From Dipteris shenzhenensis (Eukaryota; Polypodiophyta; Polypodiopsida; Gleicheniales): a DNA stretch of 64,000 bases. Below are positions 22,219-32,070 of the stretch, piece after piece. The stretch lies in NCBI GenBank assembly GCA_047967505.1, contig CM106540.1, one strand, 5' to 3'. Made by a program: the position numbers and the translations under genes. Position 1 is the stretch's first letter. Each line of letters starts with the position of its first letter. The notes below the pieces were generated by a model. That model saw only the letters and a list, made by a program, of their open reading frames with translations. It ran no database searches and was not told the origin of the DNA.

Positions 22219-22395
22219 GAGTTTGTTGAATTCAACATATAAGTGGTGTATAGATACACCATTTTTTTGAAAAAAAAGAGTTTGTTGAATTCAATATATA
22301 AGTGGTGTATAAATATACCCTTTTTTTGAAAAACAAACCATACAATAAATTATCTTATTGGTGGTGTATAGATACACCATTTGTATGGAAAAAAG
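22219..22395. repeat. Three ~60-bp repeats with a GGTGTATAGATACACC palindrome
   Basis: Units of AGAGTTTGTTGAATTCAA, then ATATAAGTGGTGTATAGATA and CACC with a poly(T)/poly(A) spacer, recur at about 60-bp spacing (centres near 22252, 22312 and 22371). The GGTGTATAGATACACC core is nearly self-complementary. The array lies just beyond the 3' end of the DUF7869-type gene. Confidence 0.85.
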
Positions 22396-22543
22396 CATAC
22401 AAAACATTATCTTATGCATCTGAATCTCATTCAGAGTCATTAGATTCATGTAATGTATTTGAGCTTGATGGGTCAAGTCTTGCCAAATGATGTTTAATAT
22501 GGACACAACTTGGATCAGGGATTGTGATACATTTTTCAACATT

Positions 22544-23044
22544 TTATCCATGCTTCTTTTTAAAACTTCGTGTCCTCAATTTCCAGCAATGAATAATGCT
22601 ACTGACTTCCACCTCTGTTAATCCCTCATTATTTGGAACCCATTCATGTTTCTTTTGCAAGCATCCCTCATAGAGTTGTTTTATTGTATATCTTCTCGAG
22701 AGATTTTTCAATGACTTTGGTTCATACCATAAAGCTGTAAATGTTATAGGAGTTCCCTTGTCATCCCTTTCTATCTTAGCAACCTTTGCAACCCAAATTG
22801 GGCCACCTTGGTCATCCAACTTTGAACCTGGATCAGATGCCCAAACTACAACAAATAGACCCTCTTCAATATCATTAGATGGTATAAACTCTGGTAAGGG
22901 TTTGTCTCCCTTCCTACCACAATATTTTCGAGGTAAAAGGCATTCCTCTGCTTCCTCCATATCTACTAACATATTTATATCCAAAGGAAAACTTGGTGAC
23001 CTAGCTTGTTCCGGCCAAAAGGATTCAGAGTATTCAATGCTCAT
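22544..23044 (-). pseudogene. C-terminal part of the DUF7869-type gene
   Basis: This 166-codon open stretch contains EEGLFVVVWASDPGSKLDD and GGPIWVAKVAKIERDDKG, then ITFTALWYEP. The pattern resembles the small beta-barrel (chromo/tudor/PWWP-like) tail that often ends DUF7869-type proteins, a comparison made from memory. The gene ends with a lysine-rich FKKKHG and a stop near 22544. The sequence between 23045 and 23564 still encodes relatives (ERMVDWRAFIEPHLQTGDDA, then HTNPHYFRFHMHNNIPMMQW) but with several stops. Confidence 0.7.
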
Positions 23045-24242
23045 TAAGTTTTCTTGTCTTTCTAAAGATTGGATAAGTGCATCATACTTTGAAGATGTTT
23101 AATGAAGGCTTTCAAGCCTTTCATTTCATCTATGTCAAGTGAATTGTTTTTTGCAAGAACAAATCTAGTTTCCTCCAATGGAATTATTCATTGTAATAAA
23201 GCATATGACTCACTCCATAAATGATCTCCATCTACTCAGTAGTGCTTCCATTGCATCATTGGAATATTGTTATGCATGTGAAACCGAAAGTAGTGTGGAT
23301 TTGTGTGTCCTATTAGGGCATCATCTCCTGTTTGTAAATGTGGCTCTATGAATGCTCTCCAATCTACCATCCTCTCTAAGATAGCCACTTTTGATTCTTC
23401 CTTGTGAGAACCTCCAATTTTTTTCCCAATTCAAAATAGCATATCCTCCATTGTCAAAACATCCATTGCCTTCAACTCACCAGAGATAACACTGAAGATT
23501 TGATCTATGTCTTCATGTGTATGGCCAACAAGAAGAAAGCCAACTTGCACTTCTTCAAATATTTTCAAACCAACCAGCATAGAGCATAAAGCAAATATAT
23601 ATTTATTCTTGTTCTCTCTCCAACAATTATCAGCTTGTATGTGTTAGGCAAACATCCACAAGCATCTCTGACCTTTCTTATTGCTTTCATGATTGATGTA
23701 ACAACGTCGTTACTATCATGGTCATGCAAACTATCAATCCATACATCACAAAAGATTCGGTATCCATGTATTAATACTCCACACAAGTGTGTTTTTAGTC
23801 CACGTTTGCCCTCCAATGCCGGTGGGATATGTCTATATTGTGGCAAAGTGGTTGTATTCTGGTCCATGCCATCAATGGTGATGCACATGGACTTATCGAC
23901 ATGTGAAATAGCTTCCTCTCTCCAAGAAGCATACAACTTTCGAGCATTCTGCACATGACGTAAATGGATTGATCGCCATTTAATATATCTTCCTCGCTGC
24001 TGCTCACATTTACTATGTTCAATGGCATTTTTTAATTCATCACATGTCTTACATTTTGACATCCTTTTCTTTGATGGTGTCTTGACATGGTAAAAATCTC
24101 CACGCCAAATTTTGTACAAGGTTGATCGTGAAATCATGCTCTCGTCTCTATCTTGTAAAGTTTTATTGACAATTTCTAGGATGACCTTCTTTGTCATTCC
24201 CAAAGTAAGATGTTGTTGGCATTCGACACATCCATCTAGCAT
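23045..24242 (-). pseudogene. DUF7869-type transposase-like core
   Basis: A Cys-rich start (CKTCDELKNAIEHSKCEQQR) leads into MCITIDGMDQNTTTLPQYRH, then LKTHLCGVLIHGYRIFCDVW and HDSNDVVTSIMKAIRKV. Near 23640 the frame slips. The alternative frame continues DNCWRENKNKYIFALCSMLV and then GFLLVGHTHEDIDQIFSVIS. The combination SIDG-x-DQ, DN-x-x-ENKN and GHTHEDID-x-x-FS is characteristic of the uncharacterised DUF7869 family, which is spread in many copies and treated as transposon-borne. Acidic residues in these motifs look like a nuclease-type active site, but that is inference. The frameshift and several stops after 23450 make this a pseudogene. Confidence 0.75.
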
Positions 24243-25538
24243 TGGTTGTTGAAGATGAGGCTACAGTAATGCATGGTCTTCGAGAACTTGCTTTAATGTT
24301 TCGGTTGCATTTATAGTGCTTCCATGGCATTTAAGCTTGTAGGTATTTCCATGAATTGTATGAATAACTTTTTCTTTCACCTCTGCCCAGATGGTCCAGT
24401 ATGTGCCATGTGATAGTCCATTTAACCATTGATATCCTCGATTGCAAATGGGTCTCCCATTAACCATGGGTTTCAATCTAGGTTTACAGTGTCTTGTGCT
24501 CAAATCTTGATTAGTGCCTTGATGAAGTGAAAACTCTTGAAGAAGATAGTTATGTCTATTAGGAGCTATCTTACTCCAAATACCAAGGCGTATGGCTGCA
24601 CAATCATCTTTCCCAACTTTTCTAATGCAAAGTCTCTTGCAACAAACTCGCATAAGCATCCTTTCCATATTCTCCTCGGATAGAATCACATGTCTCTTTG
24701 GTTCTGGAATTGATGCCATGATTCTTTGCCTCTTCACACTCACATACTTTCTTTTTGTAAATAGTGTCTTGTGTTTTCTAGTTGTAAGACCATCAAACCT
24801 CGAATCCATTTCCCTTGAATCTTCATCTTTATAATCAAATGCTATGTGGGCTTGAGAATTATTTGATACCTTATAATATCTTGGAAATGGCAATTTGATC
24901 GACGTGTTCATTGATGTCAATTTGTTGCCAATGCCTCTTGAATTTTGTGGTTGAACTATTTCTCCTTCATAACTCAACATTCTCCCATCTATATTCTCTA
25001 GCACACTAGCAACAATATTACGAACAACATGACAAGTCTCAGATTCTCTACCCCTTTTGCCTTGTATTCGAGTGGTAACATCATGATCATTGTCACTAAT
25101 ATCATCAATTCCTATTATTGCATCACTTATCCCATCAATCTTTGCATGTATTTTTCTTTGTGGTCCCATCTTATTATTCTCAACACAAGACAAGTCTTTT
25201 ATATCAATAAGCATGTTTGAGTCACTTGCAGCACAAGACAAGTCTTCTATACTAGTGAGCCTGTTTGAGTCACTTACAACATAGGACAAGTCTTCTATAC
25301 CAGTGAGCCTGTTCAAGTCACTTGCAACACATGACAAGTCTTCTATACCAGTGAGCCTATTCAAGTCACTTGCAATGCAAGACAAGTCTTCTATACCAGT
25401 GAGTATATTTGAGTCACTTGCAACACAAGAAACCTTTTCTACATCAACATCTGTTACTATAATGTCCTCAATACCTGTGAGCATGCCACTATGATACTCT
25501 TGATTACTACTATAGCTTCTTATCAATTTGGATCCCAT
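24243..25538 (-). pseudogene. Middle part of the DUF7869-type gene
   Basis: In the same frame as the core, separated by a single TAG (24261), are 425 open codons. They begin with five to six 16-residue repeats of the LTGIEDLSCVASDLNR type, then a charged segment. The C-terminal part has MRVCCKRLCIRKVGKDDCAA, RHNYLLQEFS and NGRPICNRGYQWLNGLSHGT. A CC-x-x-x-C cluster and the 'NGk-x-VC-x-x-Gf-x-x-l-x-G' stretch typically precede the DUF7869 core. The next upstream piece is also in frame, past another TAG at 25560. Confidence 0.72.
25200..25440 (-). repeat. 48-bp in-frame tandem repeat
   Basis: About five copies of a 48-bp unit encode variants of LTGIEDLSCVASDLNR. Unit length is a multiple of three, so copy-number change would keep the reading frame. 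Confidence 0.9.
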
Positions 25539-26156
25539 TTGTGTTATAGTCTTTTTCTTCTAATAATATTCTATTGTGTCTTCCATGACATTGAAGGAAA
25601 CTATCTTGGGCAAACTTGATTTCAAGAAAGCTAACCCCCATTTACAAGTACTATGAACTTGTAGTTGAGACGTAGTATTATGGACGTCTAATTGTGAAGT
25701 ACTATCCATTGCATTTTGAATGACACCTGCACTAGTCAACTTAATTATCTCCACTATACAGAGAAAACTCTGAGCATAGCCCTTAAAGTTGCCAATTGCT
25801 AAAACTTCTCCGGAGCAAGATAACATCTCTACTTTTTCCCCCTGGATATAAGTTTTCTTGATATCTTGAAAGTATGTCTTTGGAACAATTTCGTCTTGGT
25901 CCCAGAGTGTTATGTGTGCTTGCATATCAAATATGTCACATTGTAAGATATCTCCCAATGTTTCAAAGTCTCCATGTGGATATTATAAATGTACTTCAGG
26001 ATTTACAACATTGGTGATTATCACTACACATCTTCTCTCACCACAACCTTGGAAATGACACACATTCATAGGATCAAGACTATGAATTTGTCCAAAAGCC
26101 ACCACTTCATTCTTCTTATATAACACCACATCCATACCCTCTGCTAGGGTGAATAC
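25539..26156 (-). pseudogene. Exon 2 start of the DUF7869-type gene
   Basis: An acceptor CATAAAACAG at 26157 precedes VFTLAEGMDVVLYKKNEVVA. This continues past one TAA (about 25985) into GDFETLGDILQCDIFDMQAH, ITLWDQDEIV and QGEKVEMLSCSGEVLAIGNF. The sequence twice shows a 'gd-x-V-x-L-...-EVVA-x-G' pattern resembling the DUF8039-like domain of plant CACTA-type proteins (tentative). It joins in phase 0 to the four-codon exon at 30164-30175. The TAA and the TAG at 25560 show decay. Confidence 0.68.
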
Positions 26157-26224
26157 CTGTTTTATGTATAAAAGTAGATTAGCAACTCAAAATGAACATC
26201 ATAAATAATCATTGAGCTTATTAT

Positions 26225-26480
26225 TACTTAATAACTTCTATATCAAAACTAGTAGAGAAGGCATTAAACCTAAACCCTACATCCTAAACTTTAAATAATT
26301 AATACCAAAACATCTTAACCACTGTAAATCCTAAACTTTAAACATTTGATTCCTAAACCCTAAATCCTAAACTCCTAAACAATAAATCCTAAACCTTAAA
26401 CCCTAGACTCTAAATCCTAAACCCTAAATCTTAAATCCTAAACCCTAAATCTTAAATCTTAAACCCTAAACCTTAACCCT
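26225..26480 (+). repeat. CCCTAAA (plant telomere-type) array, degenerate
   Basis: Variants of CCTAAACCCTAAATC fill about 250 bp, with units such as CCCTAAA, TCCTAAA and TCTTAAA. The G-rich complement appears 1.3 kb to the right in the opposite orientation. Confidence 0.88.
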
Positions 26481-26499
26481 AAAATACAACCAAAATTTA

Positions 26500-27775
26500 A
26501 TGAATTTTTTTAATTTGTGCAATAGGTTGGATATATCCCCCAACCTATTGCTTGAGCAACTAGTTGGATATATCAAGCAACAGGTTGGGGGATATATCCA
26601 ACTTGTTGCACAAATCAAGAATTTTTCTTGTTTGTGCAACAATTTGATATACAATTGGGGAATATATCCAACCTACAACTAAAAAATCTTGATTTGTGCA
26701 AGGTTGAGCAATAGTTGGATATATCCCCCAAGCAATAGGTTCAATAGTTGGATATATCCCCCAAGCAACAGGTTGGAGGCCTGTTGTTTGATATATCTCC
26801 CAACCTGTTACTTGAGCAACAGGTTGGGGGGTATATCCAATCTGTTGCACAAATCTAGAAAATTCTCGATTTGTGCAACAGGTTGGATATACCCCCCAAC
26901 CTGGAGGCTTGTTGTTGGATATATCCCCCAAGCAATAGGTTGGAGGCCTGTTGTTGGATATATCTCCCAACCTATTGCTTGAGCAACAAGTTGGGGGTAT
27001 ATCCAACCTGTTGCACAAATCTAGAATTTTCTAGATTTGTGCAACAGGTTGGATATACCCCCAACCTATTGCTCAAGCAACAGGTTGGGGGAATATCCCT
27101 CAACCTGTTGCTTGAGCAACAGGTTGGGGGTATATCCAACTCGTTGCACAAATCGAGAATTTTCTTGATTTGTGCAATAGATTGGATATACCCCCAACCT
27201 GTTGCTTGATTGCACAAATCAAGAAAATTCTCGATTTGTGCAACATGTTGGATATACCCCCAAGGTTGGGGGTATATCCAACTTGTTGCACAAATCTAGA
27301 ATTTTCTAGATTTGTGCAACAGGTTGGATATACCCCCAACCTGTTGCTCAAGCAATAGGTTGGGGGAATATTGGATATACCCCCAACCTATTGCTTGAGC
27401 AACAGGTTGGGGGTATATCCAACTTGTTGCACAAATTGAGAATTTTCTTGATTTGTGCAACAGATTGGATATACCCCCAACCTGTTGCTTGATTGCACAA
27501 ATCAAGAAAATTCTCGATTTGTGCAACATGTTGGATATACCCAAGCAATAGGTTGGGGAGTATATCCAATCTGTTGCACAAATCAAGAAAATTCTCGATT
27601 TGTGCAACAGGTTGGATATACCCCCAGGTTGGGGGGTATATCCAACCTGTTGCACAAATCGAGAAAATTTCTTGATATTTACAATAGGTTGAGTGCACCA
27701 TTAACCTATTCGACTTGCAACAGTTTGGAGGATATATCAAACCTATTGCACAAATTGAAAAAAATCATAAAATTT
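26500..27775. repeat. Inverted-repeat block with GCAACAGGTTGG motif
   Basis: About 1.3 kb of alternating forward and reverse copies of TTTGTGCAACAGGTTGGATA followed by TACCCCCAACCTGTTGC, joined by short linkers such as AAGAATTTTCTTG. Practically every unit is the reverse complement of a neighbour, so many hairpins are possible. More than twenty half-sites are visible. Confidence 0.92.
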
Positions 27776-27779
27776 TGAT

Positions 27780-28200
27780 TGTATTTTAGGGTTAGGGTTT
27801 AGGGTTTAGTATTTAGGGTTAAGGATTTAGGGCTTAGGATTTAAGATTTAGTGTTTAGGGTTTAGTGTTTATGATTATATTTTTAGGGTTTAGGGTTTAG
27901 GATTTAGGGTTTAGGGTTTAGGGTTAAAAATCTAGGGTTTAGGGTTTAGCATTTAGGGTTTATGATTATTGTTTTAGGGTTTAGGATTTAGGTTTTAGGG
28001 TTTAGTATATAAGATCATGAGCTTAGAGTGTAGAATCTAGGGTTTAGAATTGAAAATTAGGTTTTTGAATTTAAGTTATAGGGGTTAGGGTTTAAGGTTT
28101 AGGGATTATAACTATTATATAAGTTTAAGAGCTTAGATTGTATAACCTAAGATTTAGGGAACTTTAGGATTTAAGATTTAGGGTGTAAGATTTAAGATAA
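27780..28200 (+). repeat. TTTAGGG (plant telomere-type) array, degenerate
   Basis: GGGTTTAGGGTTTAG and variants (GATTTAGGG, TATTTAGGG) continue for about 400 bp with increasing divergence to the right. It mirrors the CCCTAAA array at 26225-26480, so the two arrays flank the inverted-repeat block symmetrically. Confidence 0.9.
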
Positions 28201-28284
28201 TAGACTATATAAAATATGCATTCTAAAGTATTTAGTTTAGATATATATAGACTATATGTTATATGCTTTCCAAAGTGTTTTGTT

Positions 28285-28935
28285 TATAGGTACGATACAT
28301 TGCAAAGGCTTTACTTTAAGTAAGTATAAGTCTACCTAGTCAAAGTATCCTACCGATTAGGGACAAGCACATAGGCTAAAAGCACACTGATTCATATTTT
28401 TTTACATTCATGCTGCATGGTGTATCAGAAGGTATGATCCTTTGCAAAGGCTTTACTTTAAGTAGTTACAAGCCTACCTAGTCAAAGTATCCTACTGATT
28501 AGGAACAAGTTCATAGGCTAAAAGCACACCGATTCATATTTTCTTACATTCATGCTGCATGGTGTATGAGAAGAAATGAAAAAGTCTGTGATAAGAAATA
28601 TTCGAAGAAATATGTATTCCATATCATGGATACCATGGATATCAAAGTAAAAAAATGATATGGATGCAATGATACTGTAGTCTTCTAGATTCTATGGTTT
28701 AAATACCTACCTTACAAATACATTATCTAATTTTGCATTCTTTGGCTAACTAACAAGTATTATACACATGGAATCATGGATATCTGATGGTTACTAAAGT
28801 AAAAAAATGATATGGATGCAATGATACTGTAGTCTTCTAGATTCTATGGTTTTAAATACCTACCTTACAAATACATTATCTAATTTTTCATTCTTCGACT
28901 AACTAACAAGTATTATACACATGGAATAAAAGCAT
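28285..28935. repeat. Two tandem duplications (about 138 bp and 155 bp)
   Basis: TTGCAAAGGCTTTACTTTAA with its following 120 bp occurs at about 28301 and 28439. GTAAAAAAATGATATGGATG with the next 130 bp occurs at about 28646 and 28799. Copies within each pair differ by only a few substitutions. Confidence 0.88.
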
Positions 28936-29390
28936 ACATGCTAAAAGTAAGTGTGTAAATTTTAATATTTTTTTATTTTTTAAATTAATTTAATTTTTTA
29001 TTGACTACTTTTTAAAATTGAAAGATTATTAGTATATAATCTACATAATTTTAAATATTATTAATGTATAATATTAATTATTTATATATTTATTTAAATT
29101 TATATAATAATTAATTTATATTTATATTAGTTTTTAAGTTAATAATGTATAGAATAGCAATATATTCACTAATTCTTCCTTGTTTTAAGAGTAAGTATTA
29201 TATAAAGAACATATGCTAGAAGACCTCTCTTTCAAGTTTTTTTTTTAATTAATGTATTTATATATTTATTTATATAATATTTATATTAATTTATAGATTA
29301 ATAATATATATTTTTAGCAAAATTATATTTTAACATCAGTTACTAAAAATTTATTATATTGTGGAGTAAAAATATTATCAATGGATTTCT
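28936..29390. other. AT-rich intronic DNA
   Basis: Mostly A and T with TATATTTATTTA-like stretches. No gene or structured repeat is recognised. Confidence 0.7.
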
Positions 29391-29394
29391 TATA

Positions 29395-30150
29395 TTAATA
29401 AAGTGTAGTGAGAAGAGTTTTTTGGAAAGATTTATGATTAAATTTTATTTTGAAGTTGTTGCGTACACAATAGGTAGGGACATGTGAGTGGTTTTGAGGT
29501 TGATAGAGAAATTTGTAATAAAGTGTCGTGAGAAGAGTTTTTTGGAGAGATTTATGATTAAATTTTGTTTTGAAGTTGTTGCGTACGCAATAGGTAGGGA
29601 GGTTTGAGTGGTTTTGAGGTTGAGAGAGAAATGTGTAATAGATTGTTTTTTTTTTTAAAGGAGTTTTTTGGAGAGATTTATGATTAAATTTTGTTTTGAA
29701 GTTGTTGCATATGCAATAGGTAGGGAGGTTTGAGTGGCTTTGAGGTTGAGAGAGAAATTTGTAATAGATTGTTTTTTTTTATTGATGAGTTTTTTTGAGA
29801 GATTTATGATTAAATTTTGTTTTGAAGTTGTTGCGTACGCAATAGGTAGGGTTTGAGTGGTTTTGAGGTCGAGAGAGAAATTTGTAATAGATTGTTTTTT
29901 TTTTAAAGGAGTTTTTTGGAGAGATTTATGATTGAATTTTGATTTGAAGTTGTTGTGTATGCAATAGGTAGGGAGGGGTTGTGAGAGTTTGAGTTAAAGA
30001 GGAAAATTTGTGGAAAAAAAGATTTAATGCTAAAATGGTATTTTAAGTTATTGCATACACACAAGTTTTTGAGAAAAAGATCGGATTTGAAAAAAAATTC
30101 AGATTTATAAAAACTTGATTCTTAGAAGTTCTTGCGTATACAATAGGTTA
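29395..30150. repeat. ~120-bp tandem repeat with TTGCGTACGCAATAGG core
   Basis: Six to seven units share GGAGAGATTTATGATTAAAT and GTTTTGAAGTTGTTGCGTAC, then GCAATAGGTAGGG. Cores begin near 29459, 29579, 29705, 29831, 29953 and 30132, with a weaker one at 30049. The core is a perfect 12-base palindrome in several units, either TTGCGTACGCAA or TTGCATATGCAA. Confidence 0.92.
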
Positions 30151-30163
30151 GAAATGAACTCAC

Positions 30164-30255
30164 CTCTTGCAACATTTTGAAATTTTTTGAGAGTCCTGCA
30201 ATAGGTTGATGAGAGGAGAGAAGCGTGGAGTGTAAACGAATGATCTTTGAATGAA
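30164..30255 (-). other. Exon 1 of the DUF7869-type gene
   Basis: Downstream of a TATA box the minus strand has a 5' UTR and then ATG TTG CAA GAG followed by the donor GTGAGTTC at 30163. These four codons (MLQE) join in phase with GTA TTC ACC at 26156. Promoter, start codon, consensus donor, consensus acceptor and matching phase all agree, so the 4-kb gap is best read as an intron. The transcription start is estimated. Confidence 0.65.
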
Positions 30256-30274
30256 AGAGAGAATGAAGAATGTT

Positions 30275-30365
30275 CTACTTATAGTGAACCTAAAAGAACT
30301 TAAAAAACCTTAAAAACTAAAAAAGGCTGACTTGACCTAAAAGCTATCCATTTCCTATAAAACTC
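30275..30365. promoter_or_regulatory. Divergent (bidirectional) promoter
   Basis: The minus strand has CTATAAGTAG at about 30277-30286 and the plus strand has CTATAAAAC at 30355-30363. The two TATA boxes face away from each other about 70 bp apart. Each is followed by a pyrimidine-rich CATTCT/CTCTC leader and then a consensus splice donor (GTGAGT on minus at 30163, CAG|GTACTC on plus at 30444). The arrangement would drive both genes from one spacer. Confidence 0.6.
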
Positions 30366-30389
30366 TACTTCTCCTCATTCTGTCTCACA

Positions 30390-30443
30390 ACTCTCTTATT
30401 CTCTCTCACAACTTTTCTGGAGCTCCACCACCTCTCCACTCAG
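30390..30443 (+). other. Non-coding exon 1 of the plus-strand partner gene
   Basis: Transcribed leader predicted from the TATA box at 30355, ending CTCCACTCAG before the donor GTACTC at 30444. It has no ATG. The next likely exon begins around 32300; its acceptor could not be fixed. Confidence 0.45.
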
Positions 30444-32070
30444 GTACTCCCTCCCTCCCTCTTTTCCAACTTCCTCTCTCCCCTCCCTTGCCCTCCCCTC
30501 CCCTCCCCCACCCTTCCCCTCTCCTCCCGCTTCTCCCCTCCCTTCCCTCCCCCCCCCCCTTCCCCTCTCCTCCCTGCCTTCCCTTCTGCTTCCCCTCCTC
30601 TCCCTCCCCACGGGCCCTTCCCCCTCCCTTCCTCTCCCTCCGCCTCCCCGCAGGCCTCTCCCTCCTGCCGTTCATCCCTTCCCTCCCTCCCCTCCCCTCG
30701 CCCCCCGCCCCCTTTCCCTCCCCTGTCCCGCTGCCTTCCCCTCCCCCTTGCCCCACTCCCTTCCCTCTGCCCGCCCCGCCCCCTTCCCCTCCCCCTTGCC
30801 CCCCCGCCCCGCTGCCTTCCCCTCCCCCTTGCCCTGCCCCCTTCCCTCCGCCCGCCCTGCCCCATTCCCTTCCCCCTTGCCCCCCCCACGCCCGCCCCCT
30901 TCCCCCCCGAGGGTGGGGGAAGGGGTAGGGGCAGGGGGCAGGCGCGGGGGAAGGGGGCGGGTGCAGGGGGGGCAAGGGGAAAGGGAAGGGGGCGGGCACA
31001 GGGAAGGCAAGGGGGTGGGCGCGGGGCGAGGAAGGGGGTGGGGCGGGCAAGGGGGAGGGGGCATGGGGCAAGGGGGAGGCGGAGGGGATGGGGAGGGGGC
31101 ACGGGCGGGCAGGGGGAGCGGGGCATCGCCCCCCTCACCTGTTGCATGTGCAACAGGTGCGGGGCGAGCGGGGGGGGCAAGGGGAGGGGAAGGGGGCATG
31201 GGGCAAGGGGGAGGCAGAGGGGACGGGGAGGGGGCGCAAGCGGGGAGGGGGAGGGGGGGATTCCCCCACCTATTGCACACGCAACAGGTGAGGGGGGTGA
31301 TGCCCCCCTCCCCCTCCCCGCCCGCGCCCCCTCCCCGTCCCCTTCACCTCCCCTTGCCCCCTGCCTACCCCGTCCCCTTGCCCGCCCTGCCTGCCCCGCC
31401 CCCTTCCCCCCCTTCCCCTGCGCCTTCCCCCCCTCCCCGTCGGCTTCGACGGGGAGGGGGGGAAGGGGGAGGGGAAAGGGGCGGGCGCCGGGGAGGGGGC
31501 TCGACAGGGAGGGGAAGGGGCGGGCACGGGGGAGGGGGGCTCGACGAGGAGGGGGGAAGATCAGACAGGGAGGGGGGAAGGGGGAGGGGACGAGGGGGGC
31601 AAGGGGAGGGGATGGGGGTGGGGAGGGGGGGCGATGCCCCCCTCACCTGTTGCATGTGCAATAGGTGAGGGGGATCCCCCACCTGTTGCGCACGCAACAG
31701 GTGAAGGGGGAAGGGGGAGGGGAAGGGTGCGAGCGCGGGGGAGGGGGCTCGACGAAGGGGGGGAAAGGGGAGGGGAGGGGAGGCGAAGGGGGCAGGCACA
31801 GGGAGGGGAAGGGGGCGGGGTGGTGGGCAAGGGGGAGGGGAAGGGGGTGAGGGGAGGGGGTGGGTACAGGGAGGGGAGGGGATCCCCACCTGTTGCACAC
31901 GCAACAAGTGGGGGATCGGGGCGGGGAGGGGAGGGGAGGGGAACCCTCACCTATTGTGCATGCAGGGCCCCCTCCCTTGTCGTCACCCCGTCCCCTCCCA
32001 CTCCCCCTTCCCCGTGCCTTCCCCCTCCCTCGTCCCTTTCCCTCCCCGCGCCCTGTCCCCTCAAAATTAA
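30444..32070. repeat. Strand-alternating C-rich/G-rich intron
   Basis: The plus strand is C-rich at 30440-30905, G-rich at 30906-31260, C-rich at 31295-31440, G-rich at 31441-31640 and 31700-31945, and C-rich at 31970-32065. The polypurine blocks (GGGGAGGGG and similar) could form G-quadruplexes or very long hairpins. The long Pro/Arg/Gly open frames on both strands are compositional and are not called as genes. Confidence 0.85.
31136..31966. repeat. Five to six CACCTGTTGC-N4-GCAACAGGTG palindromes
   Basis: Copies at 31136-31159, 31267-31290, 31644-31667, 31680-31703 and 31887-31910, plus a partial one at 31948-31966. Each is 24 bases with arms CACCTRTTGC and GCAAYARGTG and a four-base alternating purine/pyrimidine centre such as ATGT, ACAC or GCAC. 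They sit at or near the switches of C-rich and G-rich DNA and carry the same GCAAYAGGT word as the repeats in the opposite gene's intron. Confidence 0.92.

Larger units (their letters stand above)
26157..30163 (-). other. 4-kb repeat-filled first intron
   Basis: Bounded by GTGAGT (30163) and AAAACAG (26157). It consists almost entirely of repeat blocks, listed separately: a 120-bp palindromic repeat nearest exon 1, AT-rich DNA, two duplicated segments, TTTAGGG-like DNA, an inverted-repeat block and CCCTAAA-like DNA. No coding sequence is evident; open frames across 26466-27778 are repeat artefacts. Confidence 0.6.

Noticed and set aside
24261-25562. Stop-codon reassignment (TAG as sense), because two breaks in the DUF7869-type gene are TAG
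   Set aside because: The same gene also has a TAA, further stops and a frameshift, and neighbouring retroelements use all three stops. Decay explains it better.
26500-27775. CRISPR-like array (short palindromic repeats with spacers)
   Set aside because: Spacer lengths are irregular, repeats alternate in orientation, and the context is clearly a plant nuclear genome.
26466-27778. Open frames encoding repeated LDIPPTCC- and GGISNLLHKS-type peptides
   Set aside because: They follow the inverted-repeat DNA units exactly and appear on both strands, so they are by-products of the repeat.
27780-28200. True chromosome end
   Set aside because: The TTTAGGG units are degenerate, only about 400 bp long, and flanked on both sides by other sequence, so this is an interstitial array.
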